Part shown: positions 54,604 to 63,243 of the stretch, piece by piece
Layout: every line of letters starts with the position of its first letter
How positions within the stretch are numbered: the stretch's first letter is position 1
Assembly: GCF_003626645.1 (NCBI RefSeq)
Contig: NZ_RBAM01000007.1
Location: forward strand, 124,001 to 188,000
Length of the DNA stretch: 64,000 bases
Direction: 5' to 3'
From: Streptomyces klenkii
GTDB taxonomy: Bacteria > Actinomycetota > Actinomycetes > Streptomycetales > Streptomycetaceae
Notes under the pieces: model-generated
Told to the model about the DNA's origin: nothing
Databases searched by the model: none
What the model saw: only the letters and a program-made list of their open reading frames with translations
Program-made: the position numbers and the translations under genes

Positions 54604-54717
54604 ATGAAGGTCAAGCCGAGCGTCAAGAAGATCTGCGACAAGTGCAAGGTGATCCGCCGTCACGGCCGGGTCATGGTCATCTGCGACAACCTGCGCCACA
54701 AGCAGCGCCAGGGCTGA
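54604..54717 (+). CDS. rpmJ: Ribosomal protein bL36, zinc form
   Basis: 37-residue large-subunit protein: [29 protein letters not shown] in family order, with zinc ligands C11, C14, C27 and H32 (C+ type). CCGGAGAACCTCACACC precedes the ATG. Zinc-free paralogues in Streptomyces are under Zur; this one is the constitutive type. Confidence 0.97.
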   Translation: MKVKPSVKKICDKCKVIRRHGRVMVICDNLRHKQRQG

Positions 54718-54895
54718 CGCAGAACCTGCACTTCGCAGTTTCTTCGCGCGACGCGAGCAAAAATCGTACATACGCAGAACCCGTCCAGTGATCACTGGCG
54801 ATACCTCCGGCGGGGGCCGGGGACCCGGAACGTACCTAGTACGGCGGCCGGGATCGGTTCTGTGTCAGACCCCCGAGAACATCTGGAGCCATTGA

Positions 54896-55276
54896 ATGGC
54901 ACGCGTTTCCGGTGTTGACATCCCGCGCGACAAGCGCGTGGAGGTTGCACTCACCTACGTCTTCGGTATCGGCCGCACCCAGTCGCAGGCGACCCTCGCC
55001 GCCACCGGTGTGAACCCGAACACCCGCGTTCGTGACCTTCCCGAAGAGGACCTGGTCAAGATCCGCGAGTACGTGGACGCCAACCTCAAGACCGAGGGTG
55101 ACCTCCGTCGCGAGATCCAGGCCGACATCCGCCGCAAGGTCGAGATCGGCTGCTACCAGGGTCTGCGTCACCGTCGTGGCCTGCCGGTCCACGGTCAGCG
55201 CACCAGCACGAACGCTCGTACCCGCAAGGGCCCGCGTCGCGCCATCGCCGGCAAGAAGAAGCCGGGCAAGAAGTAG
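54896..55276 (+). CDS. rpsM: Ribosomal protein uS13
   Basis: Head protein forming intersubunit bridges and contacting P-site tRNA. 126 residues, [27 protein letters not shown] start, [28 protein letters not shown] and a Lys-rich C-terminus. CTGGAGCC precedes the ATG. A 178-base gap follows rpmJ. Confidence 0.98.
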   Translation: MARVSGVDIPRDKRVEVALTYVFGIGRTQSQATLAATGVNPNTRVRDLPEEDLVKIREYVDANLKTEGDLRREIQADIRRKVEIGCYQGLRHRRGLPVHGQRTSTNARTRKGPRRAIAGKKKPGKK

Positions 55277-55381
55277 TCCACAGCGGACGCTGCGGTGCAC
55301 CGGGGGGCGACCCCCGAGACGCCCGCAATCCAGCGGTCTTCGCTGTAGGACCGACCACCTCCCTCCATTCAGGAGTAAGAC

Positions 55382-55786
55382 ATGCCCCCCAAGGGTCGTC
55401 AGGGCGCTGCCAAGAAGGTGCGCCGCAAGGAAAAGAAGAACGTCGCTCACGGCCACGCGCACATCAAGAGCACGTTCAACAACACGATCGTGTCCATCAC
55501 GGACCCGACCGGCAACGTGATCTCCTGGGCCTCCGCCGGCCACGTCGGCTTCAAGGGCTCGCGCAAGTCCACGCCGTTCGCCGCGCAGATGGCTGCCGAG
55601 TCGGCCGCCCGCCGCGCGCAGGAGCACGGCATGCGCAAGGTCGACGTATTCGTCAAGGGCCCGGGTTCCGGTCGTGAGACCGCCATCCGTTCGCTCCAGG
55701 CGACCGGTCTCGAGGTCGGCTCCATCCAGGACGTCACCCCGACCCCGCACAACGGCTGCCGTCCCCCGAAGCGCCGCCGCGTCTGA
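55382..55786 (+). CDS. rpsK: Ribosomal protein uS11
   Basis: Platform protein of the 30S subunit. 134 residues; Lys-rich N-terminus, [52 protein letters not shown] and C-terminal [27 protein letters not shown] precedes the ATG. The last 35 bases, including the stop, are copied almost exactly 68 bases downstream. rpsD, which often follows rpsK, is absent here. Confidence 0.98.
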   Translation: MPPKGRQGAAKKVRRKEKKNVAHGHAHIKSTFNNTIVSITDPTGNVISWASAGHVGFKGSRKSTPFAAQMAAESAARRAQEHGMRKVDVFVKGPGSGRETAIRSLQATGLEVGSIQDVTPTPHNGCRPPKRRRV

Positions 55787-55825
55787 CGCTGCGCTGAGCT
55801 TCGGCGGTGCGGCACCGGCTGGGGG

Positions 55826-55845
55826 TGCGGGGGTTATCCCCCGCA
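55826..55845 (+). terminator. Hairpin between rpsK and rpoA
   Basis: 8-bp stem TGCGGGGG/CCCCCGCA with TTAT loop, between the two copies of the rpsK tail. No T tract; may be a weak terminator or processing hairpin. Confidence 0.5.
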
Positions 55846-55854
55846 TGTCGCAGC

Positions 55855-55889
55855 ACGGCTGCCGTCCCCCGAAGCGCCGTCGCGTCTGA
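55855..55889 (+). repeat. Duplicated rpsK 3' end
   Basis: 35 nt matching 55752-55786 at 34 positions. It encodes the same [10 protein letters not shown]-stop if read in frame, and the single difference (55880) is a silent CGC/CGT change. There is no start codon with a ribosome-binding site in front, so it is a gene remnant or a non-coding element. Confidence 0.85.
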
Positions 55890-56035
55890 TCCGTCGGGCC
55901 GCGAGGCCCGCTGATCATCTTCGCGCCGCTTCGTACGGCACACGGGCGGTACGGCTCCTCGGGGCCGTATCGCCCGTACCCTTGTAGTACTCAGGACATC
56001 AAATAGTGGGTGTCCATGACTGAAGGATTCATCGC

Positions 56036-57058
56036 ATGCTGATCGCTCAGCGCCCCTCGCTGACCGAAGAGGTCGTCGACGAGTTCCGCTCGCGGTTCGT
56101 GATCGAGCCGCTCGAGCCGGGCTTCGGCTACACCCTCGGCAACTCCCTGCGTCGTACGCTCCTCTCCTCGATCCCGGGTGCGGCGGTCACGTCCATCCGC
56201 ATCGACGGTGTCCTGCACGAGTTCACCACCGTGCCGGGCGTCAAGGAGGACGTCACCGACCTCATCCTGAACATCAAGCAGCTGGTCGTCTCCTCGGAGC
56301 ACGACGAGCCGGTCGTGATGTACCTGCGCAAGCAGGGCCCGGGTCTGGTCACCGCCGCCGACATCGCCCCGCCGGCCGGCGTCGAGGTGCACAACCCCGA
56401 CCTGGTCCTGGCGACCCTGAACGCCAAGGGCAAGCTGGAGATGGAGCTGACCGTCGAGCGCGGTCGCGGCTACGTCTCCGCCGTCCAGAACAAGCAGGTG
56501 GGCCAGGAGATCGGCCGTATCCCGGTCGACTCCATCTACTCGCCGGTTCTCAAGGTCACCTACAAGGTCGAGGCGACCCGTGTCGAGCAGCGCACCGACT
56601 TCGACAAGCTGATCGTCGACGTCGAGACCAAGCAGGCCATGCGCCCGCGCGACGCCATGGCGTCCGCCGGTAAGACCCTGGTCGAGCTGTTCGGTCTGGC
56701 CCGCGAGCTCAACATCGACGCCGAGGGCATCGACATGGGCCCGTCCCCGACGGACGCCGCCCTGGCCGCCGACCTGGCGCTGCCGATCGAGGAGCTCGAG
56801 CTCACCGTTCGCTCGTACAACTGCCTCAAGCGCGAGGGCATCCACTCCGTGGGTGAGCTCGTCGCCCGCTCCGAGGCCGACCTGCTCGACATCCGCAACT
56901 TCGGTGCGAAGTCGATCGACGAGGTCAAGGCGAAGCTGGCCGGCATGGGCCTGGCCCTCAAGGACAGCCCGCCCGGATTCGACCCGACCGCTGCCGCGGA
57001 TGCCTTTGGCGCCGACGACGACGCGGACGCGGGTTTCGTGGAGACCGAGCAGTACTGA
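56036..57058 (+). CDS. rpoA: RNA polymerase alpha subunit
   Basis: Assembly platform of RNA polymerase and docking site for UP elements and activators. 340 residues: N-terminal dimerisation domain with [22 protein letters not shown], linker at about 233-245, C-terminal domain ([41 protein letters not shown]) and an acidic tail of about 30 residues typical of actinobacteria. ATG at 56036. Followed by rplQ after 145 bases. Confidence 0.98.
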   Translation: MLIAQRPSLTEEVVDEFRSRFVIEPLEPGFGYTLGNSLRRTLLSSIPGAAVTSIRIDGVLHEFTTVPGVKEDVTDLILNIKQLVVSSEHDEPVVMYLRKQGPGLVTAADIAPPAGVEVHNPDLVLATLNAKGKLEMELTVERGRGYVSAVQNKQVGQEIGRIPVDSIYSPVLKVTYKVEATRVEQRTDFDKLIVDVETKQAMRPRDAMASAGKTLVELFGLARELNIDAEGIDMGPSPTDAALAADLALPIEELELTVRSYNCLKREGIHSVGELVARSEADLLDIRNFGAKSIDEVKAKLAGMGLALKDSPPGFDPTAAADAFGADDDADAGFVETEQY

Positions 57059-57100
57059 TCGGTCTTCGGCTGCCGGCCCGCTGTGGCTGGTGGCGCAGTT

Positions 57101-57125
57101 CCCCGCGCCCCTTTGGGGTGCGGGG
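57101..57125 (+). repeat. REP-like hairpin between rpoA and rplQ
   Basis: 11-bp stem (CCCCGCGCCCC / GGGGTGCGGGG, one G-T pair) with TTT loop, preceded by GTGGCGCAGTT. From memory, GGCGCAGTTCCCCGCGCCCC is a very frequent intergenic sequence in Streptomyces genomes, so this looks like one copy of a dispersed element. Confidence 0.55.
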
Positions 57126-57203
57126 TCTCCGACGGGCAACCGCCCGCTCGGATACTGACTCCGGTACCTGATACGGCCGGGGCAGACACCTAGGAGAAAC
57201 ACC

Positions 57204-57668
57204 ATGCCGCGTCCCACCAAGGGTGCCCGTCTGGGCGGCGGTGCCGCGCACGAGAAGCTGATGCTGGCGAACCTCGCCAAGTCGCTCTTCGAGCACGGCC
57301 GCATCACGACGACCGAGGCCAAGGCCCGCCGCCTGCGTCCGGTCGCCGAGCGCCTGATCACCAAGGCGAAGAAGGGCGACATCCACAACCGTCGCCAGGT
57401 GCTGCAGACGATCACGGACAAGGGCATCGTGCACGTGCTCTTCACCGAGATCGCTCCGCGCTTCGCCGAGCGTCCGGGTGGCTACACCCGCATCACCAAG
57501 ATCGGCAACCGTCGTGGCGACAACGCCCCGATGGCCGTGATCGAGCTGGTCGAGGGCGAGATCGCCAAGAAGGCGACCGTCGCCGAGGCCGAGGCCGCCA
57601 CCAAGCGTGCGGTCAAGGAGTCCGAGGCTGCTGCCGAGGCTCCGGCCGAGGAGTCGAAGGACGCCTGA
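57204..57668 (+). CDS. rplQ: Ribosomal protein bL17 with acidic tail
   Basis: Large-subunit protein at the tunnel exit. 154 residues: [21 protein letters not shown] start, [48 protein letters not shown], then an Ala/Glu-rich tail of about 35 residues longer than in E. coli. CCTAGGAGAAACACC precedes the ATG. Ends the alpha operon; a hairpin separates it from truA. Confidence 0.97.
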   Translation: MPRPTKGARLGGGAAHEKLMLANLAKSLFEHGRITTTEAKARRLRPVAERLITKAKKGDIHNRRQVLQTITDKGIVHVLFTEIAPRFAERPGGYTRITKIGNRRGDNAPMAVIELVEGEIAKKATVAEAEAATKRAVKESEAAAEAPAEESKDA

Positions 57669-57688
57669 CCACGCTGATGCGTGTCAGT

Positions 57689-57721
57689 GACGGGCCCGCC
57701 CCTTTCGGGGGCGGGCCCGTC
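57689..57721 (+). terminator. Hairpin between rplQ and truA
   Basis: 14-bp perfect stem (GACGGGCCCGCCCC / GGGGCGGGCCCGTC), 5-base loop, followed by CCGCATTTCTG. Likely partial terminator; truA starts 26 bases later. Confidence 0.75.
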
Positions 57722-57747
57722 CCGCATTTCTGTGAGAGGAACTCTCG

Positions 57748-58602
57748 GTGAGTGACGAGGTGGCACCCGGTTTCGTGCGGGTGCGGCTGGACCTGTCGTA
57801 CGACGGCAAGGACTTCTCCGGCTGGGCCAAGCAGCGCGAGGGCCAGCGCACGGTGCAGGGTGAGCTGGAAGCCGCGATCCGGACCGTGACCCGGTCCAAG
57901 GAGACGTACGAGCTGACGGTCGCGGGCCGTACGGACTCCGGGGTGCACGCGCGGGGCCAGGTCGCGCACGTCGACCTGCCGGCCGAGGTGTGGGCCGAGC
58001 ACGAGGAGAAGCTGCTGCGCCGGCTCGCCGGCCGGCTGTCCCACGACGTACGGGTGTGGAAGGTCGCCGAGGCGCCGGCCGGTTTCAACGCGCGCTTCTC
58101 CGCGATCTGGCGGCGCTACGCCTACCGGGTGACGGACCATCACGGTGGTGTCGATCCGCTGTTGCGCGGTCATGTCCTGTGGCACGACTGGCCGTTGGAC
58201 GTGGCGGCGATGAACGAGGCGTCGCAGGCGCTGCTCGGCGAGCACGACTTCGCCGCGTACTGCAAGCGGCGCGAGGGCGCGACGACCATCCGGACGTTGC
58301 AGCAGCTGAGTTGGGAGCGGGACGCTTCCGGCGTCATCACGGCGACCGTGCGGGCGGACGCGTTCTGCCACAACATGGTGCGCTCGCTGGTGGGTGCGCT
58401 GCTGTTCGTCGGTGACGGGCACCGGCCGGTGGACTGGCCGGGGAAGGTCCTGGCGGCGCGGGTGCGGGATTCCGCCGTGCATGTGGTGCGGCCGCACGGG
58501 CTGACGCTGGAGGAGGTCGGGTACCCGGCCGATTCCGAGCTGGCGGCGCGGAATATCGCGGCGCGGAACAAGAGGACGCTGCCCGGCGCGGGCTGCTGCT
58601 GA
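57748..58602 (+). CDS. truA: tRNA pseudouridine(38-40) synthase
   Basis: Modifies uridines 38-40 in the anticodon stem of many tRNAs. 284 residues with the catalytic aspartate D63 in [10 protein letters not shown], plus [16 protein letters not shown] and the conserved [18 protein letters not shown] at 57748 follows GAGAGGAACTCTCG. Placed after rplQ as in other actinobacteria. Ends at a bidirectional terminator shared with the convergent glycosyltransferase. Confidence 0.95.
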   Translation: MSDEVAPGFVRVRLDLSYDGKDFSGWAKQREGQRTVQGELEAAIRTVTRSKETYELTVAGRTDSGVHARGQVAHVDLPAEVWAEHEEKLLRRLAGRLSHDVRVWKVAEAPAGFNARFSAIWRRYAYRVTDHHGGVDPLLRGHVLWHDWPLDVAAMNEASQALLGEHDFAAYCKRREGATTIRTLQQLSWERDASGVITATVRADAFCHNMVRSLVGALLFVGDGHRPVDWPGKVLAARVRDSAVHVVRPHGLTLEEVGYPADSELAARNIAARNKRTLPGAGCC

Positions 58603-58616
58603 CAGAACGAAAACGA

Positions 58617-58646
58617 AGTGGGGCCCGGCTTTCGCCGGGCCCCACT
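58617..58646. terminator. Bidirectional terminator truA / glycosyltransferase
   Basis: 13-bp perfect stem (AGTGGGGCCCGGC / GCCGGGCCCCACT), TTTC loop, between convergent genes. The minus side is followed by TCGTTTTCGTTC, so it works best for the glycosyltransferase transcript. Confidence 0.88.
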
Positions 58647-58659
58647 CACGCTTCGAGGC

Positions 58660-60783
58660 TCAGACGGAGCAGCTGATCGCCAGGTCGCTGTTGACCGTGA
58701 AGTACGGCTTGATGCCGTCGATCTTCGGGTACAGGTCCGTCTTGTTGCGGTCGACGATGTCGCCGATGAGGCGGGCCACCTTGACCGGCTCGCCGTCCGG
58801 GGTCAGGCGCAGGGCCAGGTCCCAGACGGTGTTCTCCTCGCCGGTGCCGCGGGCGTGCCGCAGGTCGGCGTAGGGGACGGTCACGCGGAAGGTCGTGCTG
58901 TCGACGGCGGTGACCTCGGCGGTCACCCGGTCGGCGGTGTCCGCGCGCGGGGTGGCGACGAGGACCGGCTCGGCGCCGTCGGCGAACTCGGCGCCGTGCA
59001 GGGTGCCTTCGACGGTGACGGTGGTGTCGTCCTGGTGGACGGCGCGGGCCTCGGCGTGGACGGGGCGGTTCCAGGCGCGCAGGGCGAGGAAGCCGTCGAC
59101 CGTCGGGTAGGGCACCCACCAGGTGAAGGGGGCGCCGGGCAGGGCCTCCAGCTCGACGAGGCCGCGGCCTTCGGCGAGGTGGGAGACGACGCGGCGGCGG
59201 GCGTTGTCGTCGCCGCGGACGACGTGGAGGTCCCAGCGGCCCTCGCCGAGGCGGAGCTGCTTGCGGTCGAGGACGGCGGTGTACGGGGCCCGGGGGCCGG
59301 CCGGTGCCTTGAGGGGCACGCTGACGGGCTTGCCCTCCTTGCGGCGGGTGACCGTGAGGGAGAGCTTCTCGCCGGAGAGGCCCTTGCGGTCGACGAAGAC
59401 GTGGATGTTGCCGTCGGCGTCGACGCGGCAGGAGGCGGTGCAGCGCAGCGGCTTGCGGACGATCTCCTTGAGCGCGGCCTTCACCGGCGGGGTGGCGGGC
59501 TTGGCGACGCCGCGGCGCAGCGGGCGCAGCAGCTTGCCGGCCGTGCGGCGCAGCATCTTGGAGAGGGGGACGGGCGCGGGCTTGCGCTCGGCCGTCCCGG
59601 AGCCGGTGCCCGTGGGGGCGGCGGCCGGGGCGGAGCCGTCGCGGACGCCGCCGAGGCTCTCGATGAGCTCCTCGTAGCGGCGGGCGATGGCGTCCGGGTG
59701 GTAGCGCTCGGCGGAGACCAGGGCGTTCTTGCCCATGGTGTGCCGCAGCTCGTCGTCCTCGATGAGCTTGAGGAGGCCCTTGGCGATGGCGTCGCTGTCG
59801 AGGTTGGTGACGAGGAGGCCGTCGTGGCCGTCCTTGATGATCTCGCCGGGGCCGTGCGGGCAGTCGGTGGCGACGACGGGGACGCCGCAGTTCATGGCCT
59901 CCACGATCGTCATGCCGAAGGACTCCTCGCGGGAGGTGACGGCGGCGATGGAGCCCTTGGCCCACTCGGTCTCGATGGGGGAGTGGGCGCCCATGAGGGT
60001 GATGTGCCCGGCGAGGCCGAGCTGGTCGATCTGCTCGCGGAGCTTGGCCTGCTGGGGGCCGCGGCCGTAGATGCGCAGCTTCCAGTCGGGGCGGGCGGCG
60101 GCGACGGTGGCCCAGGCCTTGACGAGGAGGTCGTAGCGCTTGACGGGGATGAGGCGGCCGGCGGCGACGACGAGCTTGGCGTTGCCGTCGGAGGGCTCGA
60201 CCTCGGAGGCGGGGACGCCGTTGGGCAGCGCGATGAGCTTGGTCTTGATGCCGGGGAACTGCTCGCGGTGGGTCGCGGCGTCGGCGTCGGAGACGGCGGT
60301 GTGGGCGTCGAGGTGCGGGATCGCGAGGTCCTGGGCGGCGCGGATGTTCGGCTCGTGGGTGCCGTAGATCCGGTGTTCCTGGCCGATCCGCAGGTAGCGG
60401 TCCTGCCCGAACTCGGCCAGGTACATGACCAGGCCGGGGCGGGTGGCGACGACGACGTCGGCGTCGGTGCGGGCGAGGTGCTCGGCGACGCGCTTGTCGG
60501 TCAGGGCGCTGAAGTGGGCGCCCTTGGCCTCGACGGGCGGGATGTGGGCGCTGTCCTGCTCCAGCAGGGGGTTGTCCCGGTCGGCTCCGGTCTCGGCGCG
60601 GGTGTCGATCAGGTGGACCAGCTTCACCTTGCGGTCCAGGGGGAGCTTGGGTGTGCCGCCCGTCCTGTGGATCGACACGATCTCCACGTCGTGCCGGGCG
60701 GCGAGCGCGCCGGCGACGTTGAAGGTGGAGCGGATCGTGCCGCCGATGCCGTAGGCGTTCTGCAAAAGGAAAGAGATCTTCAT
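58660..60783 (-). CDS. GT4 glycosyltransferase fused to C-terminal beta-rich domains
   Basis: A 707-residue protein. Residues 1-385 are a GT-B glycosyltransferase of family 4: N-terminal GIGGTIRSTFNVA loop, VVAAGRLIPVKRYDLL at the start of the second Rossmann domain, and the EX7E motif in EESFGMTIVEAMNCGVPVVA. After a Pro/Ala/Thr linker (about 386-405) and a basic segment rich in Arg and Lys (410-450, possibly membrane-associating), about 250 residues of predicted beta strands follow with no enzyme motif. The layout recalls teichoic-acid-type polymer glycosyltransferases. Acceptor unknown. ATG at 60783; no clear ribosome-binding site. Confidence 0.82.
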   Translation of the reverse strand: MKISFLLQNAYGIGGTIRSTFNVAGALAARHDVEIVSIHRTGGTPKLPLDRKVKLVHLIDTRAETGADRDNPLLEQDSAHIPPVEAKGAHFSALTDKRVAEHLARTDADVVVATRPGLVMYLAEFGQDRYLRIGQEHRIYGTHEPNIRAAQDLAIPHLDAHTAVSDADAATHREQFPGIKTKLIALPNGVPASEVEPSDGNAKLVVAAGRLIPVKRYDLLVKAWATVAAARPDWKLRIYGRGPQQAKLREQIDQLGLAGHITLMGAHSPIETEWAKGSIAAVTSREESFGMTIVEAMNCGVPVVATDCPHGPGEIIKDGHDGLLVTNLDSDAIAKGLLKLIEDDELRHTMGKNALVSAERYHPDAIARRYEELIESLGGVRDGSAPAAAPTGTGSGTAERKPAPVPLSKMLRRTAGKLLRPLRRGVAKPATPPVKAALKEIVRKPLRCTASCRVDADGNIHVFVDRKGLSGEKLSLTVTRRKEGKPVSVPLKAPAGPRAPYTAVLDRKQLRLGEGRWDLHVVRGDDNARRRVVSHLAEGRGLVELEALPGAPFTWWVPYPTVDGFLALRAWNRPVHAEARAVHQDDTTVTVEGTLHGAEFADGAEPVLVATPRADTADRVTAEVTAVDSTTFRVTVPYADLRHARGTGEENTVWDLALRLTPDGEPVKVARLIGDIVDRNKTDLYPKIDGIKPYFTVNSDLAISCSV

Positions 60784-61231
60784 GGCGGTGTGTGCGCGGC
60801 GCGAGCGGGCGGCGCGTCCGTCCTTCCCCCTGGCCTGGGTGTACGGGTCTCCCCTCGGCCGGACGTCTCGTCGGTCCGGTCCGATCCGTCGGTTAAGACC
60901 GTTGGGAGGGATTTCGGTTGCCTGTGCAGGCTACATTGTGGCTTGAGTCACATCGTCTACGTCAAGGGTGAGATCGTTCTCCGGGTCGGTCTACGCCCTC
61001 GCCCGTGAGACGCCCGGGCGGGATGTGCGGTTCCACGGGTGCGGGGCGCTGCATGGGTGTGCGCTCCCCTCTCCCGCTGGTCCGGTGTCGCCCGCTTGTT
61101 CGGGCGAGCGAACTGTAGGGGCAGTCGCGAAGCCCCTGTCAAGCCGTACGTCGAACGGCAGTCCCGAGGGTAACCGTGTGGACTGGCGTGGCGCGGGGAC
61201 GGACCCCCCGGGCGCTGGGAGGCTGTGCCCT
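60784..61231. other. Divergent intergenic region
   Basis: 448 bases between the glycosyltransferase (minus) and the lipoprotein (plus). Contains a GCCTG/CAGGC mini-palindrome, a 7-bp hairpin (61088-61107, TCGCCCG with CGGGCGA) and a minus-strand promoter candidate at 61112-61142. No gene is supported; the open frame here is an upstream extension of the lipoprotein. Confidence 0.6.
61112..61142 (-). promoter_or_regulatory. Candidate promoter for the glycosyltransferase gene
   Basis: On the minus strand TTGACA (61137-61142) and TACAGT (61112-61117) are 19 bp apart. The leader would be about 320 nt. The long spacer makes it tentative. Confidence 0.35.
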
Positions 61232-62047
61232 GTGAAGGCGATGGTGGCGGTCTCCGCGGTCGTGGCCCTCGGGCTGACGGCCGGATGCGGCGGCAGTGGC
61301 GGCGGCAACGGCGGTACCGGTGGCGCGGGGAGCCGCGGCGGCTCCCGGGGCGAGGCCAAGGGGCTGCGCAGTGCCGTGCGGATACTGAGCCCTGCGCAGC
61401 TGCGGCACGTCGAGCTGGGGGCGCGTGAGGTGCCCGGCTTCCAGATCGAACGCGCCGGCAGCAGTGCGGCGGGCGGCGGGCGGCCCCGTACCGACGCCGA
61501 CGCCTGCCGGCCGCTCGTCGAGGCCCTCGGCTCCGAGCCGCGGCCCGAGCCGGCCGCGTCCGTCGTCAACACCTTCGCCAAGGCCGGCGAGGACAGCGAC
61601 TTCCAGGGGCTCATGGGCATGATCCGCGTCTCCGCGTACCGCGGTGACGGCGCGGCCGCGACGCTCCGCGGGCTGCGCTCCGCCGCGGGCCGCTGCGCGG
61701 GCGGCTTCGCGATGCTCACGGGCGAGGGCGAACCGCAGGAGTTCCGGGCCGTACGGACCGTCGCCGCGCCGCGGCTGGGCGACGAGGCCGTCTCCTACCG
61801 CCTGGAGAACGCGGCGGAACGGGCGCCGAGCCTGATCACGGTCGTCCGCTCCGGCGCGACGCTCGCGATGTTCTTCGCGACGAGCCTGGGTGACCCCGAG
61901 GACGTCGAAATCCCGCCGGACCTGGTGGCCGCGCAGGTGAAGAAGGTCGAGCAGGCGGAACAGAAGGCCCCCACGGCGCCGCCGCCGTCGTCGCCGATGG
62001 CGGCGGGGGAGGGCGGGGAGGCGGGGGACGGCGGGGACGGGGGCTGA
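61232..62047 (+). CDS. Secreted lipoprotein of unknown function
   Basis: A 271-residue predicted lipoprotein: short signal (VKAMVAVSAVVALG) and lipobox LTAGC with Cys at 19, then a Gly/Ser-rich linker (residues 20-45). The mature domain has conserved-looking pieces ARExPGFQIER, DACRPLVEAL and RLGDEAVSYRLEN, a pattern I recall from actinobacterial secreted proteins without known function. The C-terminus is Pro/Gly-rich. GTG at 61232 is chosen because GGGAGG lies 9 bases upstream; the open frame to 60968 would bury the signal. Convergent with the next gene. Confidence 0.78.
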   Translation: MKAMVAVSAVVALGLTAGCGGSGGGNGGTGGAGSRGGSRGEAKGLRSAVRILSPAQLRHVELGAREVPGFQIERAGSSAAGGGRPRTDADACRPLVEALGSEPRPEPAASVVNTFAKAGEDSDFQGLMGMIRVSAYRGDGAAATLRGLRSAAGRCAGGFAMLTGEGEPQEFRAVRTVAAPRLGDEAVSYRLENAAERAPSLITVVRSGATLAMFFATSLGDPEDVEIPPDLVAAQVKKVEQAEQKAPTAPPPSSPMAAGEGGEAGDGGDGG

Positions 62048-62054
62048 GCCCGGC

Positions 62055-62069
62055 GGGTGCTCCGCACCC
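62055..62069. terminator. Small hairpin between convergent genes
   Basis: 6-bp stem GGGTGC/GCACCC with TCC loop, in the 36-base gap between the lipoprotein and membrane-protein stops; no T run on either side. Confidence 0.35.
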
Positions 62070-62083
62070 CCCCCCGCGAGGGC

Positions 62084-63178
62084 TTACGCCTGCTTCTTCG
62101 CCCCCGGCGACGGTGTCGCCACCGATGCCGCCGCCTGGGCGTTCGCCCGGGCCATGATGCGGCGGAACGTGTAGCCCGCCACGTCGCGGCCCGCCTGGAG
62201 GGCGTCCTTGTCGTCGTCGGGGACGGCCTTGCCGTTCGTGTACCCCGCGACCGTGAAGTACGCGTAGCGCCCCTCCGCATTGGCGGTGAGGCGGCAGGCC
62301 GTGGCCCGGCAGAAGGACGGGCCGTCGCCCGCGAAGGACTCGATGTTGCCCGTGGACTGCTCCTTGGCCTTGTCCGCCGCGGCCTTCGTGTCGAAGACGG
62401 CGACGCCGACCGTCACCGCGACCCCGTCCCGTACGTACGTGGCCCGCAGGACCTCGCGGCAGCCGTTGCCGGTGAGGACGGCGCCGAGGCCGCCCTGCGC
62501 CGCCGAGGCGCAGTCGTTGTTGGTGGTCGTGGCCGTGCGGTCGTACTTGCGCTTGTCCAGGGACGGCTTGCTGTGCGGGAACAGCGTCTTCGTGCTCAGC
62601 GGGGCCTTGTCCTTGTCCGCACTGGCTATGAAGTCCCGCGGATTGGGCGGGGGCGGCGGGGCGACCTGCGAGAACGACGGCTCGGGCGAGCCCGGGGAGC
62701 TGGGGAGCTTCTGCGGCGAGGGCAGGCCGGCGGCCTTGCCGCTCTTGCCGGAGCCGACGACGAGGGCCGCCACGGTGCCGGCGACGGCGATCGTGGCCAG
62801 CGCGCCGCCGCCGATCAGCAGCCACTTGCGGCGGCGGCCGCGGGAGGCGGTGGTGTCGGCGAGGGCGTCCCAGTCGGGGGTCTGCGAGGCGGCCTGGCCC
62901 TGGCCCGGGACGGGCCCCCAGGGAGCCGGCTGCTGGGGCAGCGGCTGAGGCTGAGAGGGAGCCTGGGACGGGGCCTGGGGCTGCTGGGGAGCCTGCGGCA
63001 GCAGCACCGGCGGCGGACCGAACTGCCCGGCCGGCGGCATCGGCTGCCCGCCCGGCGCCGGAGCGGGCGCAGGAGCCGGAGCCGGACCCGGCGGCGGTCC
63101 CGAGGGCGGCCCCGGCGGCGGTCCCGGCTGCTGCGGATCACCCGGGGCCCCGTGCGGCCCTCCCTGCCCAAAGTTCAT
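62084..63178 (-). CDS. Single-pass membrane protein with Pro-rich cytoplasmic domain
   Basis: A 364-residue protein. Residues about 5-100 are almost wholly Pro, Gln, Gly and Ala (runs such as PPGPPSGPPPGPAP). A basic RGRRRK stop precedes one transmembrane helix (about 117-140), then an extracellular Pro/Ser-rich linker and a domain of about 150 residues with four cysteines (NNDCASAA, GNGCREV, SFCRATACR), probably two disulfides. No catalytic family is recognised. ATG at 63178 is preferred because TACGAT lies 7 bases upstream, suggesting a leaderless start; another ATG three codons earlier is possible. Divergent from the ABC-F gene. Confidence 0.75.
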   Translation of the reverse strand: MNFGQGGPHGAPGDPQQPGPPPGPPSGPPPGPAPAPAPAPAPGGQPMPPAGQFGPPPVLLPQAPQQPQAPSQAPSQPQPLPQQPAPWGPVPGQGQAASQTPDWDALADTTASRGRRRKWLLIGGGALATIAVAGTVAALVVGSGKSGKAAGLPSPQKLPSSPGSPEPSFSQVAPPPPPNPRDFIASADKDKAPLSTKTLFPHSKPSLDKRKYDRTATTTNNDCASAAQGGLGAVLTGNGCREVLRATYVRDGVAVTVGVAVFDTKAAADKAKEQSTGNIESFAGDGPSFCRATACRLTANAEGRYAYFTVAGYTNGKAVPDDDKDALQAGRDVAGYTFRRIMARANAQAAASVATPSPGAKKQA

Positions 63179-63243
63179 GGCGTGCATCGTAAACCGCGGA
63201 AACTGGTTGGTCGCCCCCTGTGGAAACAGGGAGAATCCCGCCC

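Noticed and set aside
58618-61008. Plus-strand open frame of 796 codons opposite the glycosyltransferase
   Set aside because: Gly/Val/Asp-rich antisense frame; the minus-strand protein has clear GT4 motifs.
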